This document shows positions 1 to 5,509 of a stretch of 5,591 bases of DNA, piece by piece. Every line of letters begins with the position of its first letter. Position 1 is the stretch's first letter. The stretch is from Gammaproteobacteria bacterium (GTDB lineage Bacteria; Pseudomonadota; Gammaproteobacteria; Steroidobacterales; Steroidobacteraceae): contig JASHSR010000188.1 of the NCBI GenBank assembly GCA_030038645.1, positions 1 to 5,591 on the forward strand, given 5' to 3'. The notes below the pieces were generated by a model. The model was given only the letters and a program-made list of their open reading frames with translations. It ran no database searches and was not told the origin of the DNA. The translations under genes were made by a program, and so were the position numbers.

Positions 1-1
1 C

Positions 2-355
2 CGGCGCCTGGTGGAGCTGCTGTCCGAGCCGGGCCGGCTCACGGTCGCCGCGCAGGCGGCCACTCAGTCGGAGGCGGTCCGGCGGCTGAAGGAAACGCCG
101 TACGACGTGCTGGTGGTCGATATTGAGCTTGCCGAGGGCAATGGAGTGGCGGTGATCCGCCAGGCGCGCCAGCTCTATGCGCCCGAGTCGCAGCCGCTCA
201 TCGTCGTGCTGACCAACTACGCCTCCGACTTCGTCCGCGATCACTGCTTCGCGGCGGGCGCCGATTACTTCCTCGACAAGATGCGCGACATCGGGCGCTT
301 GAAGCCCATCGTGGCCGACGGGCGCTCCAAGTGGTCGGCGCCGGCGGGCGGCTGA
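2..355 (+). CDS. Receiver-domain (CheY-like) response regulator, 5' truncated by window edge
   Basis: The frame is open from base 2 to a TGA at 353-355. The first residues (RRLVELLSEPG) read as the middle of helix 1 of a receiver domain, so the true start and the acidic Asp pair lie left of the window. The GTG at base 11 is therefore probably an internal codon. Visible landmarks are the phospho-acceptor Asp (codon 119-121, in VVDIEL), the switch Thr (212-214, in VVLTNY) and the conserved Lys (278-280, in FLDK). The domain finishes around RLKPI and only about a dozen residues follow, so there is no DNA-binding output domain: this is a single-domain regulator. It converges on the histidine kinase gene and overlaps its 3' end by 91 bp. 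Its stop codon lies inside the second unit of an 18-bp repeat. Pairing with that kinase is plausible but inferred from adjacency only. Confidence 0.85.
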   Translation, partial: RRLVELLSEPGRLTVAAQAATQSEAVRRLKETPYDVLVVDIELAEGNGVAVIRQARQLYAPESQPLIVVLTNYASDFVRDHCFAAGADYFLDKMRDIGRLKPIVADGRSKWSAPAGG

Positions 356-1347
356 GCGCCGGTGGAGGGCCGCGTGCCGTAGGAGCGCTCCGTGCCGGCG
401 GAGGGCTGAGTGCCGGCGGAGGGCTGAGCGCCAGTGGAGGGTGGAGCGCCCGTGGAGGGCGGAGTGCTCGGGCTCTGCCGAGCGGCCGCGTCTCGCTTCG
501 GCACTTCGACGCTGAGAGCCGTTCCGCGGCCCGGCGACGACTCGAGGGAGAGGCTTCCGCCGAGCGCGCGCACGCGATGGCGCATGCCCGTGATGCCGTG
601 CGACCAGCGGAAGTCCGGACTCGCGAGGTCGATTCCGCGTCCGTCGTCGACCAGCTTCAGAGAGTAGGCGCGGCCGTCGCTCGCGAGCTCGAGCCGCACG
701 CGCCGGGCGCCGGCGTGCCGCACCACGTTCGCGAGCCCCTCCTGCACGACGCGGAACAGGCCGATGGCGATGTCCTTCGGGAAGTCTTCCTCCCCGCTCG
801 CCTCGAACTCGCATGCGAGGCGCGAGCCGGCGGAGACGCTCTCTACATAAGCCCTGAGCGCCGTCGGCAGCCCGAAATGATCGAGCAGCGAGGGCCGCAA
901 GTCCTCGACGACCCGCCGCTTCACGTCCATGGCCTCATCGAGCACGCTGCCGAGCTGTTGAAGGCGTTGCTGCACGGCGGGCTCGGCGGTCATCCGGCCT
1001 TGTAGCCACGAGAGGTCCATCTTCGCGGCCGTGAGCAGACCGCCGAGCTCGTCGTGCAGGTTGCGCGCGAGCTCGGTCTTCTCCTTCTCGGCGAGCTCCT
1101 GCAGGTGCGTGGACAGCGCCGACAGCTCCCCGGTGCGCTCCTCGACGAGCTTCTCGAGGTCACGCTCGGATGCGGGCGCAGCGGAGCGGCTCTCGCCGCC
1201 CGGCGCGGCCCCCTCCGCGGCGAAGCGGCGCTCCGTCCGGCGCATGGCGAGCGCGACGGCGAGTCCGGCGATGCCTCCGCCGAGCAGCGCCGCGATCAGC
1301 GGACCGTGGAGCGGGCGAGGCAGCCGGGTTGCGGGCCGCGGGAGCAC
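265..1347 (-). CDS. Membrane-anchored NarL/LiaS-type sensor histidine kinase with repetitive C-terminal tail
   Basis: A 360-residue protein. Residues 17-35 form one hydrophobic helix (LIAALLGGGIAGLAVALAM), and 60-93 are a charged probable coiled coil. A HisKA_3 dimerisation domain follows, with the phospho-acceptor His98 in ARNLHDELGG. The HATPase_c domain has the N-box around Asn207 (VQEGLANVVRHA), the DDGRGID box at 234-240 and the glycine-rich GITGMRHR at 251-258, ending near 283 (EVPKR). It should autophosphorylate at His98 and pass phosphate to a response regulator. There is no periplasmic, PAS, GAF or HAMP domain, so the input is unclear. Residues 284-360 have no kinase homology: 297-338 are seven hexapeptide repeats, and the last 30 residues or so are read antisense to the receiver gene. 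The start is GTG, the only usual start after an in-frame TAG at 1363-1365, with a weak AGAGG about 12 nt upstream. It begins 15 nt after the yqjK-like stop, suggesting cotranscription. Confidence 0.9.
   Translation of the reverse strand: MLPRPATRLPRPLHGPLIAALLGGGIAGLAVALAMRRTERRFAAEGAAPGGESRSAAPASERDLEKLVEERTGELSALSTHLQELAEKEKTELARNLHDELGGLLTAAKMDLSWLQGRMTAEPAVQQRLQQLGSVLDEAMDVKRRVVEDLRPSLLDHFGLPTALRAYVESVSAGSRLACEFEASGEEDFPKDIAIGLFRVVQEGLANVVRHAGARRVRLELASDGRAYSLKLVDDGRGIDLASPDFRWSHGITGMRHRVRALGGSLSLESSPGRGTALSVEVPKRDAAARQSPSTPPSTGAPPSTGAQPSAGTQPSAGTERSYGTRPSTGAQPPAGADHLERPSATMGFKRPMSRILSRK
334..459. repeat. 18-bp tandem repeat, seven units, inside the kinase 3' end
   Basis: Seven contiguous 18-bp units start at 334, 352, 370, 388, 406, 424 and 442. 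The plus-strand consensus is roughly ctgagcgccggyggaggg. Units 5 and 6 (406-441) are nearly identical; units 1 and 3 are the most diverged. On the minus strand each unit encodes one hexapeptide of the kinase tail: PSTGAP, PSTGAQ, PSAGTQ, PSAGTE, RSYGTR, PSTGAQ and PPAGAD. The unit length is a multiple of three, so copy-number change would not shift the frame. The first unit codes for the last residues of the plus-strand receiver, and the TGA in the second unit is that gene's stop. Confidence 0.85.
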
Positions 1348-1362
1348 GGGTGAGTCGCGCCT

Positions 1363-1593
1363 CTACGATCTGCGCCTGAACGCGCGGAGCACCGCGGCCA
1401 TCACCAGCCAGCGCACGCGCGGCGACTTGAGCGCGCGCAGCAGCGCTTGGCCCGCCCCGGTGGCCCACGCGAGCATCCGGCGCTGCTCCCAGCGCGCGAA
1501 CGTCGCGGCGAGCTCGGCGCGCTGCACTTCGGCCTCGAGCTCCAGCAGCTCCTGGCGGCGCGCGATGTACCGCGTCCGCTGCCTCGCGCTCAC
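1363..1593 (-). CDS. yqjK: YqjK-like small protein
   Basis: A 76-residue basic protein. The N-terminal half (about 3-37) is a charged amphipathic helix, RRQELLELEAEVQRAELA, likely a coiled coil. The C-terminal half has a short, moderately hydrophobic stretch (SPRVRWLVMAAVLRAF) ending in RRRS, which could touch the membrane. Identity rests mainly on position: it follows yqjD-like and yqjE-like genes, as yqjK does in enterobacteria, and its size and helical layout suit the YqjK family. The sequence match to E. coli YqjK is weak by eye. It starts at a GTG whose last bases overlap the yqjE-like TGA (gtga at 1590-1593), so translation is probably coupled. A purine-rich AAGAG lies just upstream of the start. 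Its function is unknown. Confidence 0.75.
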   Translation of the reverse strand: MSARQRTRYIARRQELLELEAEVQRAELAATFARWEQRRMLAWATGAGQALLRALKSPRVRWLVMAAVLRAFRRRS

Positions 1594-1964
1594 GGCTCTT
1601 GGCCCAGCGACGCCCGATCGAGGCGCAGTTGGCCGATCAGCCGGGAGAAAGGAGGATTGCGGCTCAGCGCCCGCCTGAGAACGATCCAGCTCGTGAGGCC
1701 GGCCAGCACGAACAGAACGAAGAGCGCCCCGAGCACGATGAAGCGCACGTTCGGACGCAGCGAGAGCGCCACCCAGAGCACCAGCGTGAAGCCCGCGAGC
1801 CAGCCGCAGACCGCCGTGATGAGCGCGAGGCGCAGCGCGCGCGTGATCCGCAGCTTCTCCTGCTCGAGCTCTATCGCGAGCATCTCGAGCCGCGTCTGCG
1901 CGATGCGCAGCAGCTCGCCGAGCAGGGATCTGCTGCGCGCGATGATGGGCTCTTTCTCGCTCAT
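1590..1964 (-). CDS. yqjE: YqjE-like two-TM membrane protein (phage holin family-like, PF07332 type)
   Basis: A 124-residue protein. Residues 1-43 are an amphipathic, charged helix (SLLGELLRIAQTRLEMLAIELEQEK), the typical entry to this family. It is followed by two transmembrane helices at about 44-69 and 74-97, joined by a short turn (RPNVR), and a hydrophilic basic tail. These features match the YqjE/putative holin-X family of inner-membrane proteins. Despite the Pfam name, the chromosomal yqjE genes are not known lysis genes. The ATG start overlaps the TGA of the upstream yqjD-like gene (atga at 1961-1964) and no Shine-Dalgarno is evident, which points to translational coupling. It presumably works with its YqjD-like and YqjK-like neighbours at the inner membrane. 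Confidence 0.88.
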   Translation of the reverse strand: MSEKEPIIARSRSLLGELLRIAQTRLEMLAIELEQEKLRITRALRLALITAVCGWLAGFTLVLWVALSLRPNVRFIVLGALFVLFVLAGLTSWIVLRRALSRNPPFSRLIGQLRLDRASLGQEP

Positions 1965-2305
1965 GGGGGTCTGGGATCGGCGCGCCGCGCGCGCCTGCGC
2001 CGGCCGGCGAGCAGCGCGCCGGCGACGAGCCCGACGCTCGCGCCGATCGCGACGGCGGTCCAGGGATTATCTCTCACCCAGCGCTCGACGGCGGCCGCCA
2101 AGCGCTCGCTTGCGCGGTTCGCCTCGCTCTGCATGTCATCGAGCCGAGCACGCGCCGAGTCGATGCTGTCGGATACGCGCCGGCGCAAGGAGTCGAGGCG
2201 CGCATCGCCGTCGTCCGCCAGCGCGTCGAGCAGCGCCGCGGCGTGATCCACGATGTTGCGCAGCTCCTCGCCGAGAGCCGCGGTATTTTCCGTCGTCTGG
2301 GCCAC
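1961..2305 (-). CDS. yqjD: DUF883 / YqjD-ElaB-like membrane-anchored protein
   Basis: A 114-residue protein. Residues 10-78 are an acidic-basic helical region (ELRNIVDHAAALLDALADDG onward, then a long Arg/Asp/Ser helix), probably coiled coil. This leads into the family's hallmark C-terminus: VRDNPWTAVAIGASVGLVAG, one glycine-rich membrane helix at about 82-100, followed by an arginine cluster (RRRRARR). In E. coli, YqjD, ElaB and YgaM anchor through this C-terminal helix, and YqjD binds ribosomes in stationary phase; the same role here is inference. The start is taken as GTG at 2303-2305: an in-frame TGA at 2315-2317 leaves little room for alternatives, and no good ribosome-binding site is visible. 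It is the first gene of the overlapping yqj-like trio. Confidence 0.87.
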   Translation of the reverse strand: MAQTTENTAALGEELRNIVDHAAALLDALADDGDARLDSLRRRVSDSIDSARARLDDMQSEANRASERLAAAVERWVRDNPWTAVAIGASVGLVAGALLAGRRRRARRADPRPP

Positions 2306-2314
2306 GGGCAGGGC

Positions 2315-2401
2315 TCAAAGGAAACGGCGGCGGGCCCGAGGGGCTTCGAGCATCGAGACCGCCTCGATCCGCGCGCCGAACCGGACCGCCGTGTGCCGCA
2401 T
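2315..2401 (-). CDS. Possible 28-codon leader ORF upstream of the yqjD-like gene
   Basis: An ATG at 2399-2401 opens a 28-residue, arginine-rich frame (7 Arg; begins MRHTAVRFGAR, ends RARRRFL) closing with TGA at 2315-2317. That is 9 nt before the yqjD-like GTG and in the same frame. A TAGAAT -10-like hexamer lies six bases upstream of the ATG, so a transcript from it could be leaderless. I recognise no homolog, and chance ORFs of this size are common in GC-rich DNA. Confidence 0.2.
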   Translation of the reverse strand: MRHTAVRFGARIEAVSMLEAPRARRRFL

Positions 2402-2407
2402 ACCCCG

Positions 2408-2413
2408 ATTCTA
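2408..2413 (-). promoter_or_regulatory. Candidate sigma-70 -10 element for the yqjD-E-K-kinase operon
   Basis: TAGAAT on the minus strand differs from TATAAT at one position. It sits in the most AT-rich part of the 209-bp apt/yqjD gap, about 100 bp before the first gene. No good -35 lies at 16-18 bp; TTGCTG at 2436-2441 is 22 bp away. The call is therefore weak. A 6-bp hairpin (2352-2368, ATCGAG/CTCGAT) lies between it and the gene. Confidence 0.25.
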
Positions 2414-2514
2414 TCCGATAGCCGGAGTCGCCACACAGCAACAATCATTCCCGCCTCGGGCCTCCGTTTCCACCGCCCGCGCCGTTTGCGCGGCGATGCG
2501 GGCCCCCTGCGCGG

Positions 2515-3060
2515 CTAGTGCCCCTCGAAGCGCACGAGGGTATGCACGGCGACGCCCAGGGCCTCGAGCTTTCTGGCGCCCCCGAGATCGGGCAGGTCGA
2601 TGATGAAGCACGCGCCGAGCAGCTGCGAGCCGAGGGACCGCAGCAGCTTCACGGCCGCCTCGGCCGTGCCGCCCGTCGCGATCAGATCGTCGACGAGGAT
2701 GATGCGCTCGCCGGGCGCGATCGCATCGGTGTGCATCTCCACCTCGTCGAGGCCGTATTCGAGCGAGTAGGCGACGCGCACCGTGGTGTGAGGGAGCTTG
2801 CCCTTCTTGCGAATGGGCACGAAGCCCGCCGACAGCTGGTGGGCCATCGCGCCGCCGAGAATGAAGCCGCGAGCCTCGATGCCGGCGACGCGGTCGATCT
2901 TGGAGCCGGCCCAGGGCTGGATCAGCTCGTCCACCGCGCGCCGGAACGCGCCCGCATCGCCGAGCAGCGTCGTGATGTCGCGGAACTGGATGCCCGGCCG
3001 CGGGTAGTCCGGGATGGTTCGGATGAACGACCTCAAGTCGGCGAGCGCGCTCGGGTGCAT
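2515..3060 (-). CDS. apt: Adenine phosphoribosyltransferase
   Basis: This cytosolic purine-salvage enzyme makes AMP and pyrophosphate from adenine and PRPP. The protein has 181 residues, the normal size. It opens with a typical Apt N-terminus (IRTIPDYPRPGIQFRDITTL, 13-32). It carries GIEARGFILG at 60-69, the flexible-loop RKKGKLP at 84-90 and SLEYG at 99-103. The PRPP-binding signature is IILVDDLIATGGTA at 120-133, with the paired acids Asp124-Asp125. The frame stays open far upstream to 3525, but ATG 3058-3060 is chosen because homology begins there and the upstream extension only translates the palindromic spacer and antisense egtD. A GAGG lies about 12 nt before the ATG. The gene follows egtBD on the same strand after 230 bp. 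Adenine released when S-adenosylhomocysteine from EgtD is broken down could feed Apt, but that link is inference. Confidence 0.96.
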   Translation of the reverse strand: MHPSALADLRSFIRTIPDYPRPGIQFRDITTLLGDAGAFRRAVDELIQPWAGSKIDRVAGIEARGFILGGAMAHQLSAGFVPIRKKGKLPHTTVRVAYSLEYGLDEVEMHTDAIAPGERIILVDDLIATGGTAEAAVKLLRSLGSQLLGACFIIDLPDLGGARKLEALGVAVHTLVRFEGH

Positions 3061-3095
3061 GATCGGCTTTTGCCTCGGTGGGATTGGCCCCGGGG

Positions 3096-3187
3096 GAAGG
3101 GTACGACACCTTCGTGGCATCGCGGAGGAGAGGGGCGCCCCTGCGGGGCGCGGCTCCACGCGATGGCACGAAGGTATCGTACCCTTC
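3096..3187. repeat. 92-bp palindromic (REP/BIME- or MITE-like) element between egtD and apt
   Basis: The left arm 3096-3124 and right arm 3159-3187 are inverted copies, 27 of 29 bases complementary; mismatches fall at arm positions 12 and 22. The 34-bp centre contains its own perfect 7-bp stem, gcgcccc (3135-3141) with ggggcgc (3145-3151) around a tgc loop. As RNA this would be one long nested hairpin ending about 35 nt before the apt ATG. There is no T-tract downstream on the coding strand, so it is not a standard intrinsic terminator. I see no ORF for a transposase and no clear target-site duplication. The remaining spacer, 3188-3290, is plain GC-rich DNA with no feature I can support. Confidence 0.8.
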
Positions 3188-3290
3188 TCGTAGGTCGCGG
3201 CGCAGAGGAGGATCCGGCGCCCGCGGCGCAGCAGGCCCCGGGGTCCGAGGCGCGGAGCGCGTCCGAGGCCGCGGCGCCGAAGGGGGCGCC

Positions 3291-4265
3291 TCAAGCCTCG
3301 AGGTAGCGCACGCTGAAGCGCCCGAGATCGTCGCACCACGAGCGGGACGCCTTCCAGCGCGCCCGCGCGGCGAGCGCGGCGAATGCCGCCGGCGTGTACT
3401 TGTGGCAGTGCTCGGTGACGAGCGGCTCGCCCGCGGCGAACTCGATCGCCTCGCCGGCGAGCCGGACGGATTGCCGCCTCACGCTCTCGAGATGCATCTC
3501 GATCCGGCTTGCCTCGGGCACCCAAACCGCCGCGTGCCGGAAGCCGCGCGGATCGAAGTCCGCGCCGAACTCGCGATTCAGGCGCAGCAGGACGTTGAGG
3601 TTGAATTCCGCCGTGACGCCCGCCGCATCGTCGTACGCGCGTTGCAGAACGGCGGGATCCTTGACGAGGTCGATGCCGATCACGAGCGCGCCGTCCGGCC
3701 TCGCGATCAGGCGCATCAGCTCGAGCAGCTCGATGGCGGGCGCCTCATCGAAGTTGCCGAGCGTCGAGCCGGGGAAGAATACGACGGTGCGCGCGGGCGG
3801 ACGGGACGGTCGCGGCAGCCCGAACGGCCGCGTGAAGTCCGCGCAAACCGGCAAGACCTCGAGCCGCGGATACGCCTCGCAGATCGAGCGCGCGGCCTCG
3901 AGCAGGTGGCTGCGGGAGATGTCGACGGGCACGTAGGCGGCGAGATCGGGCAGCCGATCGAGCAGCAGCCGCGTCTTGAGGCTCGCGCCGCTGCCGAACT
4001 CGACGAGCAGCGCGCGCGGGCCGATGGAGCGCGCGAGATCCCCGGCGCACCGCCGCATGATCTCGGTCTCGGTGCGCGTGAGGTAATACTCCGGCTGCTC
4101 GCAGATGCGCTCGAACAGCCGCGAGCCGCGCGAGTCGTACAGGTACATCGGCGAGAGCCGCTTCGGCCGCTCGGCGAGGCCTCGCAGCAAGTCGGCGACG
4201 AGCCGCGCCTCGGCGGGCCGATAATCGCGCAGGCCCGGAGCCGCCTGCGAGGTCGCCCGGATCAT
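3291..4265 (-). CDS. egtD: L-histidine N-alpha-methyltransferase (ergothioneine biosynthesis)
   Basis: EgtD transfers three methyl groups from S-adenosylmethionine to histidine, giving hercynine, in the cytosol. The protein has 324 residues, normal for the family. Motifs in order: SPMYLYDSRGSRLFERI (38-54) and EYYLTRTETEI (59-69), typical EgtD N-terminal signatures; the SAM-binding loop LVEFGSGASLKTRLLL (87-102); PVDIS (113-117); the family motif FFPGSTLGNF (163-172) with Asn171 for the substrate; GIDLVKD (197-203); and the C-terminal TEHCHKY (284-290). Glu285 matches the histidine-binding Glu282 of the mycobacterial enzyme, but the usual Ser two residues later is Cys287 here. ATG 4263-4265 is chosen because it lies two nucleotides beyond the egtB stop; the frame continues upstream only as egtB antiphase sequence. 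No Shine-Dalgarno is evident, so translation is probably coupled to egtB. Confidence 0.96.
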   Translation of the reverse strand: MIRATSQAAPGLRDYRPAEARLVADLLRGLAERPKRLSPMYLYDSRGSRLFERICEQPEYYLTRTETEIMRRCAGDLARSIGPRALLVEFGSGASLKTRLLLDRLPDLAAYVPVDISRSHLLEAARSICEAYPRLEVLPVCADFTRPFGLPRPSRPPARTVVFFPGSTLGNFDEAPAIELLELMRLIARPDGALVIGIDLVKDPAVLQRAYDDAAGVTAEFNLNVLLRLNREFGADFDPRGFRHAAVWVPEASRIEMHLESVRRQSVRLAGEAIEFAAGEPLVTEHCHKYTPAAFAALAARARWKASRSWCDDLGRFSVRYLEA

Positions 4266-4267
4266 CG

Positions 4268-5509
4268 TCAGGCGTCCATGGCGAGCCTCAAGCCGCTCAC
4301 CTGCCAGCGGGCGCCGGGCGGGAAGAAGTTGCGGTAGGTCGCCCGAATGTGAGAGCGGGGCGTGACGCACGAGCCGCCCCGCAGCACGAGCTGGTTCACC
4401 ATGAACTTGCCGTTGTACTCGCCGAGTGCGCCCTCGGGCGGCGCGTACCCCGGATAAGGAGCGTAAGGCGAGCGGGTCCACTCCCAGGCGTCGCCGAACA
4501 TCTGCAGCAACCGGCTCCCCTCGTCGAGGGGCGCCGGAAGCGGATGCCAGATCTCATCCTCGACGAAGTTTCCCCGCACCGGCTGCTCGCGCGCGGCGAT
4601 CTCCCACTCGAATTCCGTCGGCAGCCGCGCTCCCGCCCAGCGGGCGAACGCATCCGCCTCGTAGTAGCTCAGATGACAGACGGGCGAGTGCGGCTCGAGC
4701 TCGCGCACTCCGGTGAGCGTGAACTCGTGATCGAGCGATTCGCCCCAGTAGAGCGGCCGCTCCCAGCGCTCGCGCTGGACGGCGTCCCAGCCGTCGGAGA
4801 GCCAGTGCCCGGGATGCGTGTAGCCGCCGCTCGCGACGAATCCGCGAAACTCATCGTTGGTGATGAGCCGGTTCGCGATGCGGAACGGCTGCAGGTACAG
4901 CCGGTGCCGAGGCAGCTCGTTGTCGAAGCTGAACCCGCGCCCGTCGTGGCCGGCCTCGACGAGGCCGCCGTCGAGCTCGAGGAACGCGAGCGGCAGCGGC
5001 TGCTCGCCGCGTGACGGTCGGACGGCGGCGCGCCGCGTATAGGACGGCAGCAGCGGATTGCGCGAGAACGCGTGCTTGATGTCCGTGAGCACGAGCTCCT
5101 GGTGCTGCTGCTCGTGATGCAGGCCGAGAGTGACGACGCGCCAGAGCTCGTCGGATTCGGCATGGCTGCCGAGGAGCCGGGACATCGCCCCATCCACGTG
5201 CGCGCGATAGCCGAGCGTCTGCTCCACCGTGGGCCGGGAGAGTAGGCCGCGCTCGCCGCGCGCATGTCGCGGTCCGGCGGACTCGTAATACGAATTGAAC
5301 AGATACCGGTAGTCCTCGTCGAAGAACCGATACTCGGGCGCGAAGCGCTGCAGCACGAACTCCTCGAAGAACCAGCTCGTGTGCCCGAGGTGCCACTTGG
5401 TCGGGCTCGCTTCAGGCAGGGACTGCACCACGCAGTCCTCCGTGGCGAGGGGTCCGATGAGTTCTTCGGTCGCCTGTCGAATCGCGCTGAAGGAATCGCT
5501 CAGCGCCAA
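4268..5509 (-). CDS. egtB: Hercynine oxygenase / sulfoxide synthase EgtB
   Basis: EgtB is a non-haem iron(II) enzyme that uses O2 to join hercynine to the sulfur of cysteine or gamma-glutamylcysteine, forming the sulfoxide precursor of ergothioneine. The protein has 413 residues from the TTG start, a usual length. Residues about 8-145 form the DinB-like domain, with TKWHLGHTSWFFEEF (37-51) supplying His43, and HHEQQHQE (131-138) giving the HX3HXE motif (His132, His136). Residues about 175-411 form the FGE-sulfatase-like domain, with LPTEFEWEIAAR (296-307), DAWEWTRSPY (340-349), VLRGGSCVTPRSHIR (375-389) and ATYRNFF (390-396). Tyr74-Tyr75 in FNSYYESAGPR resemble the double tyrosine of cysteine-using EgtB from Chloracidobacterium. 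The start is uncertain: TTG 5507-5509 lacks a Shine-Dalgarno, and the frame stays open without ATG or GTG to the window edge, so the gene may begin outside. Confidence 0.95.
   Translation of the reverse strand: MALSDSFSAIRQATEELIGPLATEDCVVQSLPEASPTKWHLGHTSWFFEEFVLQRFAPEYRFFDEDYRYLFNSYYESAGPRHARGERGLLSRPTVEQTLGYRAHVDGAMSRLLGSHAESDELWRVVTLGLHHEQQHQELVLTDIKHAFSRNPLLPSYTRRAAVRPSRGEQPLPLAFLELDGGLVEAGHDGRGFSFDNELPRHRLYLQPFRIANRLITNDEFRGFVASGGYTHPGHWLSDGWDAVQRERWERPLYWGESLDHEFTLTGVRELEPHSPVCHLSYYEADAFARWAGARLPTEFEWEIAAREQPVRGNFVEDEIWHPLPAPLDEGSRLLQMFGDAWEWTRSPYAPYPGYAPPEGALGEYNGKFMVNQLVLRGGSCVTPRSHIRATYRNFFPPGARWQVSGLRLAMDA

Noticed and set aside
334..459. CRISPR-like reading of the 18-bp repeats
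   Set aside because: Units are contiguous with no spacers, are coding and in frame, and no cas gene is present.
331..1005. 224-codon plus-strand ORF opposite the kinase
   Set aside because: Its start is the plus-strand reading of the 18-bp repeat (Gly-rich) and the rest is the antisense of kinase catalytic motifs.
1590..1964. Prophage lysis gene (holin) reading of the two-TM protein
   Set aside because: No endolysin, spanin or phage gene is nearby, and the yqjD/yqjK-like neighbours point to the chromosomal YqjE family.
1447..2421. 324-codon plus-strand ORF across the yqj-like genes
   Set aside because: It crosses three well-supported minus-strand genes and has Arg/Ser-rich composition with no recognisable domain.
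2480..2495. Terminator hairpin after apt (CGCCG/CGGCG)
   Set aside because: The stem is only 5 bp, with no following T-tract on the apt strand. Stems this short are frequent by chance in GC-rich DNA.
3096..3187. Intrinsic terminator for egtBD, or riboswitch for apt
   Set aside because: There is no U-run after the hairpin, and the near-perfect symmetry is unlike a ligand-binding aptamer, so a repeat element is the better description.
3061..3525. N-terminal extension of apt to give a 336-residue protein
   Set aside because: The added residues translate the palindrome and antisense egtD, are arginine-rich and match nothing in Apt. The 181-residue form has the standard N-terminus and length.
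3078..4337. 419-codon plus-strand ORF opposite egtD
   Set aside because: It is antisense to a clearly homologous gene and full of Arg/Ala/Gly/Glu low-complexity sequence. It is the expected shadow of high-GC codon use.
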